A stretch of DNA of 46,796 bases from Oceanicola granulosus HTCC2516 (lineage in GTDB: Bacteria > Pseudomonadota > Alphaproteobacteria > Rhodobacterales > Rhodobacteraceae), in contig NZ_CH724109.1 of the NCBI RefSeq assembly GCF_000153305.1, positions 2,501-49,296 of the forward strand, read 5' to 3'. The translations under genes were made by a program, and so were the position numbers. Shown piece after piece: positions 41,585 to 46,796 of the stretch; positions within the stretch are counted from its first letter, which is position 1; every line of letters begins with the position of its first letter. A model generated the notes under the pieces. The model saw only the letters and a list, made by a program, of their open reading frames with translations, was not told the origin of the DNA and made no database searches.

Positions 41585-43701
41585 AGGCCGACGCCGTGCT
41601 CATGGTGGACTGGTCCGCCCGGTCCGCGCCGTCCCCGGCGCGTCCCGTGGCCGACGCCATCTGGATCGGCGAGGCCGACGGGCAGGCGGTCACCGACAGC
41701 TACCACCGCACCCGTCACGCGGCGATGGCGGCGCTCGAGGCGCGTGTTTCTCTCGCGCTCGGGCGGGGGGAGCGGCTGCTCATCGGGTTCGACTTCCCCT
41801 TCGCCTATCCCGCCGGCTTCGCCCGCACCCTCACCGGCACGGACGACCCGCTTGCCCTCTGGGATTGGCTGGCGGAGCGGATCGAGGACGGGCCGGACAA
41901 CGGCAACAACCGGTTCGAGGTCGCTGCCGCGATCAATCGCACCCTGACCGGGATCGGCCCGTTCTGGGGCCGGCCCGCGCACTTGGACCTGGCCGACCTG
42001 CCGACACACGGCAGCACCCGCACCTGTACCCTCTTCGCCGAGCGGCGCGAGGTGGAGCAGAGGCTGAAGAGCACCCAGCCTTGCTGGAAGCTCTACACGA
42101 CCGGATCGGTCGGCTCCCAAGCCCTGCTCGGCCTGCCGCGCCTGGCGGCCCTGCGCCGCCGCTTTTCCGGACAGATCGCGGTGAGCCCTTTCGAGCCGGC
42201 GGACGCGCCGATCGTGCTTGCCGAGATCTTCCCCACGCTGCTCGACAAGGTCGTGCGGGCGCGAACAGGCTCCGACGACATCCGCGACCGGGTCCAGGTT
42301 CGCACCCTCGCCGAGGCCTTCCGGGCGCTGCCGCCCCGCCGACTGGGCGAGATGCTCGGCGAGGGCGATCCGGTCGAGGGCTGGATCCTCGGTATCGGCC
42401 ACACCGACGAGCTCGACGCCGCGCTGGCCGAGTCCGCCCCCGGCCCGCTCGCGCCGCCGCCGCTGAGCGACGACTGCTTCGCCCTGCCGCGCGGCACCGA
42501 CTGGACGCCCGTCGACACCGCCCTCGCCGAGCTGCGCGCGCGCATCCGTCCCGTCACCGGCACCGGGGACATCGCCGTCGCCGAGGCCGAGGGCCGGGTG
42601 CTGGCGCGCGATGCCGTTGCCCGTCGCGCCCATCCGCCCGGGGCCAATGCCGCCGTCGACGGCTACGGCTTCGCCCACGCCGCGACGGGCGCGGGGCCGC
42701 AGGAGCTGCCGCTGCTCGCCGGGCGCGCCGCCGCCGGGGCGCCCTTTGGCGGGCGGGTGCCGGAGGGCTGCGCGCTGCGGATCCTGACGGGCGCGCTGCT
42801 GCCCGAGGGGGTCGACACGGTGATCCTCGAGGAGGACACCGCGAGCGACGGCGAGCGCATCGCCTTCCACGGCCCGCTCCGGCGCGGGGCCAACACCCGG
42901 CGCGCGGGCGAGGACATCGCCCCCGCAGACACCGTCCTGCCTGCCGGCCGCCGCCTCACGCCGGCCGACCTCGCCACCCTGTCCGCCGCCGGGCTGGGGC
43001 GGGTGACGGTGCACCGCCCGCTGCGCGTCGCGGTGCTCTCGACGGGCGACGAGCTTGCCGAGGGCGGCGACGCCGACAGCCCGGCGCAGACCGTGGACGC
43101 CAACCGCCCGATGCTGCTCGCCACGCTGGCGCGCTGGGGGATGGTGCCGCTCGACCTCGGCATCGTGCCCGACGACCCCGACGCCGTCCGCGCCGCCCTC
43201 GACCGCGCCGCCGGCGAAGCGGACGCGATCCTCACGTCGGGCGGCGCGTCGGCGGGCGACGAGGACCACATGAGCCGGCTGCTGTCGGAGACCGGCTCGA
43301 TGGCGACGTGGCGCGTGGCGCTGAAGCCGGGCCGGCCGCTGGCGCTCGGCATGTGGGGCGGGGTGCCGGTGTTCGGCCTGCCGGGCAATCCGGTCGCCGC
43401 CTTCGTCTGCACCCTGATCTTCGCGCGCCCCGCGCTGCTGCGCCTCGCCGGGGCGGACTGGGCCGCGCCGGAGGGCTTCGACCTCCCGGCCGCCTTCGCC
43501 AAGCGCAAGAAACCGGGGCGGCGGGAGTACCTGCGCGCGCGCCTGCGCGACGGGCGGGCGGAGGTGTTCGCGTCGGAAGGCTCGGGGCGGATCACGTCGC
43601 TGAGCTGGGCCGAGGGGCTGGTGGAGCTGCCCGACGGCGCGGCGGAGATCGCCGAGGGCGATCCGGTGCGCTTCCTGCCCTACGGGAGCTTCGGGCTGTG
43701 A
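41581..43701 (+). CDS. moeA: Fusion: uncharacterised N-terminal domain + molybdopterin molybdotransferase MoeA
   Basis: 706-aa protein in one uninterrupted frame. Residues about 305-706 are a full MoeA, which inserts molybdate into adenylated molybdopterin: ANAAVDGYGF (D360 region), LSTGDEL, TSGGASAGDEDHM and GLPGNPVAAF. Residues about 1-295 form a separate domain with VDWSA (D10) and GFDFPFAYP (D71), then DGPDNGNNRFEVAAAINR and WKLYTTGSVGSQALLGLP. Two acidic beta-strand ends suggest an RNase H-like fold, but this is a guess. The start is TTG 41581 (TTGA overlap with mobB, GGGAGG upstream); ATG 41602 is an alternative. The stop overlaps the GNAT gene as GTGA. Confidence 0.9.
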   Translation: MKADAVLMVDWSARSAPSPARPVADAIWIGEADGQAVTDSYHRTRHAAMAALEARVSLALGRGERLLIGFDFPFAYPAGFARTLTGTDDPLALWDWLAERIEDGPDNGNNRFEVAAAINRTLTGIGPFWGRPAHLDLADLPTHGSTRTCTLFAERREVEQRLKSTQPCWKLYTTGSVGSQALLGLPRLAALRRRFSGQIAVSPFEPADAPIVLAEIFPTLLDKVVRARTGSDDIRDRVQVRTLAEAFRALPPRRLGEMLGEGDPVEGWILGIGHTDELDAALAESAPGPLAPPPLSDDCFALPRGTDWTPVDTALAELRARIRPVTGTGDIAVAEAEGRVLARDAVARRAHPPGANAAVDGYGFAHAATGAGPQELPLLAGRAAAGAPFGGRVPEGCALRILTGALLPEGVDTVILEEDTASDGERIAFHGPLRRGANTRRAGEDIAPADTVLPAGRRLTPADLATLSAAGLGRVTVHRPLRVAVLSTGDELAEGGDADSPAQTVDANRPMLLATLARWGMVPLDLGIVPDDPDAVRAALDRAAGEADAILTSGGASAGDEDHMSRLLSETGSMATWRVALKPGRPLALGMWGGVPVFGLPGNPVAAFVCTLIFARPALLRLAGADWAAPEGFDLPAAFAKRKKPGRREYLRARLRDGRAEVFASEGSGRITSLSWAEGLVELPDGAAEIAEGDPVRFLPYGSFGL

Positions 43702-44282
43702 ACGTGCGCCACGGGTTCCGGCCACAGGACCGGGGCGAACTGGCGCGGCTCTACTGGCAGGCCTTCGGCGGCAAGCTCGGCCGGGTGCTCGGCCCGGAGC
43801 CGCTGGCGCTCGCCTTCATCGCCCGCGTCGCGAGCCCGGCCCACGCGCTCTGCGCCTACGACACCGACGAGACGCTGCTCGGCGTCGCGGGCTTCCATGC
43901 CGAGGGCGGCGCGCTGGTGGGCGGCGGCGTGCGGGAGCTGCGCGCGGTCTACGGGATCGGCGGGGCGCTGTGGCGGGCGGCCTGCCTCGGGCTGCTGGTG
44001 CGGCCGGTGGCGGGGGACCAGCTGCTGGTCGACGGCATCTTCGTCACCGAGGGCGCGCGCGGGCGCGGCGTCGGCACCGCGCTGATCGAGGCGCTGGCCC
44101 GCGAGGCGGCGCGGCGCTCCTGCCCGGAGGTGCGGCTCGACGTGATCGAGGGCAACGAGCGCGCCCGCCAGCTCTACGAGCGGCGCGGCTTCGTCGCGGT
44201 GGGGCGGCGGCACAGCGGCGCGCTGCTGCGGGTGCTGTTCGGGTTCGGCTCCGCGACGACGATGGTGCGGCGGGTGGTATGA
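43698..44282 (+). CDS. GNAT family N-acetyltransferase
   Basis: 194-aa acetyltransferase. Motif A is VDGIFVTEGARGRGVGTALI, with the RGRGVG acetyl-CoA loop intact; motif B is VIEGNERARQLYERRGFV. The GTG start overlaps the moeA-fusion stop (GTGA). It is the last gene of the fdhD-mobA-mobB-moeA unit, so a role linked to molybdenum enzymes is possible but only by position. The acceptor is unknown. Confidence 0.88.
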   Translation: MNVRHGFRPQDRGELARLYWQAFGGKLGRVLGPEPLALAFIARVASPAHALCAYDTDETLLGVAGFHAEGGALVGGGVRELRAVYGIGGALWRAACLGLLVRPVAGDQLLVDGIFVTEGARGRGVGTALIEALAREAARRSCPEVRLDVIEGNERARQLYERRGFVAVGRRHSGALLRVLFGFGSATTMVRRVV

Positions 44283-44301
44283 GGGGCCGAGGGCCCGCCG
44301 G

Positions 44302-44784
44302 TCAGCGCTCGGCGGCCTCTTCCTCCGACATCGGGAAGCGGACGACCTGGAAGTCGCCGTCGAAGGCGACCATCGCCTGCACGCAGGGCGCGGCGCCGTA
44401 ATCGTCGCAGGTGGAGCCGTGGCGCGACAGCAGGATCACCCGCGTGCCGTGGAAGTCGACCACGTCCCAGGTGAAGCCCCACCACCGCTCCGACGTCTGC
44501 CCGTCGATCACGAAGTGGATCGGCGCGCCGCCGGTGCCGTGCCAGGCGCTCATGTTCCACTGGCAGAAGATGTGCTCGAAATCGACCACCTGGTCATCGG
44601 CCTTGCCGTCGCCGTCGAGATCGACGCGGGTGACGCCCTCCGGCGCCACCTCGAGCGACCCGGCGTCGAGCGCGGCGCACTCGTTGGCGGCCTCGGTCAG
44701 GATCGCCTGCACCCGCGGCGCGAAGTCCTGCGCGGCGGCGGGGGGCGCGGCGAGCGCGAGGAGGAGGGGAAGCGCGCGTCTCAT
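44302..44784 (-). CDS. Small exported protein of unknown function
   Basis: 160-aa protein with a signal peptide (MRRALPLLLALAAPPAAAQ). The mature domain has NECAALDAGSL, a DLDGDGKADD segment like an EF-hand or FG-GAP calcium loop, then FEHIFCQWNMSAWHGTGG and HGSTCDDYGAAPC. Its cysteines could form disulfides in the periplasm. Similar calcium-loop proteins appear in Rhodobacterales, but I do not recognise a named family. The ATG overlaps the plsY stop as ATGA, so it is co-translated with plsY. Confidence 0.83.
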   Translation of the reverse strand: MRRALPLLLALAAPPAAAQDFAPRVQAILTEAANECAALDAGSLEVAPEGVTRVDLDGDGKADDQVVDFEHIFCQWNMSAWHGTGGAPIHFVIDGQTSERWWGFTWDVVDFHGTRVILLSRHGSTCDDYGAAPCVQAMVAFDGDFQVVRFPMSEEEAAER

Positions 44785-45392
44785 GCCTTGCCCTCGAGCT
44801 TCTGGCCGATCTTCGGCTCGGTGCCCGCGCGCAGGCGGGCGATGTTGCTCCAGTGCCGCCCGTAGACGAGGAGCGCGAGGACGATGGTCAGCAGGACCAG
44901 ATCGCCGTGCCCCAGCAGCGCCGCCCAGAGCGGCGCCAGCCCGGCGGCGAGCAGCGCGGCGAGGGAGGAATAGCGCAGCAGGGCGGCGGCGGCGAGCCAC
45001 GTCGCGGCCGCGGCGAGGCCGACGGGCCAGGCCAGCGCGAGCAGCAGGCCGAAGAACGTCGCCACGCCCTTGCCGCCCCGGAAGTTGAGCCAGACCGGGA
45101 AGCAATGTCCGACGAACGCCGCGAGCCCCGCCGCCTGCGCCGCGTCGGGCCCGCTCAGCGCGCGCGCCAGCAGCACCGCCACCGCCGCCTTGCTGCCGTC
45201 GAGCAGCAGCGTCGCCGCCGCGGCGCGCTTGTCGCCGGTGCGCAGCACGTTGGTCGCGCCGATGTTGCCCGAGCCGATGGCGCGCAGGTCGCCGAGCCCG
45301 AGGCGGCGGGTGATGAGCAGCCCGAACGGCACCGAGCCGAGCAGGTAGCCGAGCAGCGTCCAGAGCGCGAGCAGGGCGGCGGCTGTGGTCAT
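44781..45392 (-). CDS. plsY: Glycerol-3-phosphate acyltransferase PlsY
   Basis: 203-aa inner-membrane acyltransferase that moves the acyl group from acyl-phosphate (PlsX product) to glycerol-3-phosphate, starting phospholipid synthesis. The three family motifs are present: IGSGNIGATNVLR (from about 40), GHCFPVWLNFRGGKGVAT, and the later segment around VYGRHWSNIARL. About five to six helices. It lies 37 nt after the pyrC-like gene; the two share a minus-strand run. Confidence 0.95.
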   Translation of the reverse strand: MTTAAALLALWTLLGYLLGSVPFGLLITRRLGLGDLRAIGSGNIGATNVLRTGDKRAAAATLLLDGSKAAVAVLLARALSGPDAAQAAGLAAFVGHCFPVWLNFRGGKGVATFFGLLLALAWPVGLAAAATWLAAAALLRYSSLAALLAAGLAPLWAALLGHGDLVLLTIVLALLVYGRHWSNIARLRAGTEPKIGQKLEGKA

Positions 45393-45429
45393 GTCGGGTA
45401 TCCTCGTCCTCTCGTTGTCCCCGCGGGGG

Positions 45430-46698
45430 CTAGCCGTGGACTCGCCGGCCCCCGACCCATGTGCCGACCACCTTGCCCTGCATTCGCGCGCCGTCGAAGG
45501 GGGTATTCTTCGATTTCGACTTCAGCGCGAACCGATCGAGCAGGAACGGGGCGTCGGGATCGAACAGCACGAGGTCCGCCGGCGCGCCCTCGGCGAGCCG
45601 GCCCGTCTCCAGGCCGAGCCGGCGCGAGGGATTGAGCGACATGGCCGCGAACAGCCTGGGCAGCGAGATGTGGCCGGCATGGACCAGCCGCATCGCGGCG
45701 GGCAGCAGCGTCTCGAGCGCCACGGCGCCACTCGCCGCCTCCTCGAAGGGCAGGCGCTTGGATTCCTCGTCCTGCGGCGTGTGCATCGAGCAGACGATGT
45801 CGATCAGCCCCGAGGCCACCGCCTCGACCACCGCGAGCCGGTCGTCCTCGGCCCGGAGCGGCGGCTTGACCTTGAAGAAGGTGCGGTAGTCGGCGACGTC
45901 GAACTCGTTGAGCGTCAGGTGGTGGATCGACACCCCGGCGGTGATGTCGAGGCCGTTGCGCTTGGCCCGCTCGAGCGGTGGCAGGGCGCGGGCGGTGGTG
46001 ACCTGGTCGATGTGGAGCCGCGCTCCGGTCATCTCGGCGAGGCCGATCTCGCGGTCGAGGCCCATCCGCTCGGCCATCGGCGAGACCGCGGGCAGGCCGC
46101 GCAGCGAGGCGAACTTGCCCGACGTGGCGCAGGCCCCGTCCGACAGGCGCGGCTCCTGGGCGTGCGCCACGACGAGCGCGCTGAGGGAGCGGGCGTAGGC
46201 GAGGGCGCGGCCGTAGACCTTGGTGTCGGCCACGACGCGGTCGCAGTCGGAGAAGGCGACCGCGCCGGCGTCGAGCAGAAAGCCGATCTCGGTCATCTCG
46301 CGCCCGGCCCGGCCCTTCGTCAGCGCCGCCATCGGCAGCACCCGGACGACGGAGTCGGCGCTGGCGCGGCGGGCGACGAATTCCAGCGTCTCGGGCGTGT
46401 CGATGGCCGGAGCCGTGTCGGGGCGGGTGACCATGGTGGTGACGCCGCCGGCCGCGGCGGCGCGGCCGGCCGAGGCGAAGCTCTCCTTGTGGCGCTCGCC
46501 GGGCTCGGAGACCTTCACGCCGAGATCGACGATCCCCGGCGCGAGGCACGCGCCCCGGCAGTCGAGCGCGCCCTCGGGCACCTCCGGCCCCTCGATCAGC
46601 GCCGCGATCCGCCCGTCGACGATCCGCAGGCCGCCGGCGCGCTCGCTCCCCGCCTCGGGGTCGATCAGACGGGCATTGGCGAGGACGGTGTCGGTCAT
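45430..46698 (-). CDS. Dihydroorotase-like protein, probably non-catalytic (PyrC'/PyrX type)
   Basis: 422-aa amidohydrolase-fold protein of the dihydroorotase family. The metal-binding DxHxH of true enzymes reads D58-L-G60-V-K62, so both histidines are missing, and the following Arg is Ser (VSEPG). The later DHAPH box reads SMHTPQ, losing the catalytic aspartate. Such pseudo-dihydroorotases are known to pair with aspartate transcarbamoylase (PyrB) as structural subunits; pyrB is expected just beyond the window edge but is not seen. AAGGAG precedes the ATG. A separate active dihydroorotase should exist elsewhere in the genome. Family assignment is firm, inactivity is inferred from the residues. 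Confidence 0.88.
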   Translation of the reverse strand: MTDTVLANARLIDPEAGSERAGGLRIVDGRIAALIEGPEVPEGALDCRGACLAPGIVDLGVKVSEPGERHKESFASAGRAAAAGGVTTMVTRPDTAPAIDTPETLEFVARRASADSVVRVLPMAALTKGRAGREMTEIGFLLDAGAVAFSDCDRVVADTKVYGRALAYARSLSALVVAHAQEPRLSDGACATSGKFASLRGLPAVSPMAERMGLDREIGLAEMTGARLHIDQVTTARALPPLERAKRNGLDITAGVSIHHLTLNEFDVADYRTFFKVKPPLRAEDDRLAVVEAVASGLIDIVCSMHTPQDEESKRLPFEEAASGAVALETLLPAAMRLVHAGHISLPRLFAAMSLNPSRRLGLETGRLAEGAPADLVLFDPDAPFLLDRFALKSKSKNTPFDGARMQGKVVGTWVGGRRVHG

Positions 46699-46796
46699 GC
46701 GGGCGGCTCCTTCGTTGCGGCACGTTTAACGGAGGGAGCGGGGGAGGTGTAGGGGCGGCAGGGGGCTGCGGCGGCGCGTGGAGGCGGGTGGAGCCG
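46699..46796. other. Window edge, no gene assigned
   Basis: 98 bp upstream of the dihydroorotase-like gene. On the minus strand it holds the Shine-Dalgarno AAGGAG near 46710 and a GC-rich, Pro-coding sequence in all frames with no recognisable protein end. Whether pyrB ends just outside cannot be judged. Confidence 0.5.

Noticed and set aside
41059-43725. 888-codon minus-strand frame opposite mobB, the moeA fusion and the GNAT gene
   Set aside because: Shadow frame of high-GC coding sequence, rich in Arg/Gly/Ala with no domain; the plus strand encodes recognised Moco enzymes.
44283-44301. Terminator between the GNAT gene and the small exported protein
   Set aside because: Only a 5-bp GGGCC/GGCCC stem with a 3-nt loop and no T tract, too weak to call.
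45385-46752. 455-codon plus-strand frame opposite the dihydroorotase-like gene
   Set aside because: Antisense shadow with no recognisable domain.

Overview
The window is a stretch of high-GC chromosome from an alphaproteobacterium, most likely Rhodobacterales (Rhodobacteraceae/Roseobacteraceae). The evidence is the rRNA operon ending 23S-5S-tRNA-fMet, a short aa3-type cytochrome oxidase subunit IV, a DUF6173 protein, the uvrC-pgsA-moaD-moaE block, phaA-phaB, a plant-type GshA, and GTG/TTG starts joined by 4-nt overlaps. No insertion sequence, prophage, integrase or CRISPR array was seen. Base composition looks even apart from the AT-richer spacer before uvrC, so this reads as core genome rather than an island.

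Layout. 1-3345: distal half of an rRNA operon (spacer, 23S, 5S, tRNA-fMet, strong terminator). 3358-4991 (minus): SorC/DeoR-type regulator and HAD phosphatase. 5083-9615 (plus): ABC-2 exporter pair, S49 peptidase, a tiny membrane zinc-ribbon protein, CaCA antiporter and PTR1/FolM-like reductase. 9894-13133 (plus): uvrC, pgsA, moaD, moaE. 13203-16800: tag (minus), an EAL-domain protein, and phaA-phaB for polyhydroxybutyrate. 16819-18362 (minus): a 37-aa protein, a DUF465/YdcH protein, a TrmN6-like methyltransferase and a DUF2007 protein. 18412-20284: ispB and ispE, tail to tail. 20268-24883 (minus): TPR protein, ETF-ubiquinone oxidoreductase, PAP2 protein. 24965-26457 (plus): greA and an unknown membrane protein. 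26524-30049 (minus): gshA, a two-TM protein, GNAT, rsmE. 30062-33281 (plus): ubiA, a BON/OmpA envelope protein and a coiled-coil membrane protein. 33327-34280 (minus): Sua5. 34426-38535 (plus): acyl-CoA dehydrogenase, metallo-beta-lactamase protein, DUF6173, COX IV, lipoprotein. 38548-39578 (minus): azlC-azlD. 39637-44282 (plus): molybdenum cofactor operon fdhD-mobA-mobB-moeA fusion-GNAT. 44302-46698 (minus): pseudo-dihydroorotase, plsY, small periplasmic protein.

Themes. Molybdenum cofactor genes occur twice (moaDE; fdhD-mobA-mobB-moeA). Quinone and isoprenoid genes (ispE, ispB, ubiA) and quinone-linked ETF-QO also recur. No wholly new multi-gene system is evident. The best leads are: a MoeA fused to an uncharacterised N-terminal domain, in an operon with three successive TTG starts; a short repeat at three convergent gene junctions, one copy of which supplies the stop codon of sua5; a 37-aa gene behind a heat-shock-like promoter; and a 55-aa membrane zinc-ribbon protein coupled to a CaCA transporter.
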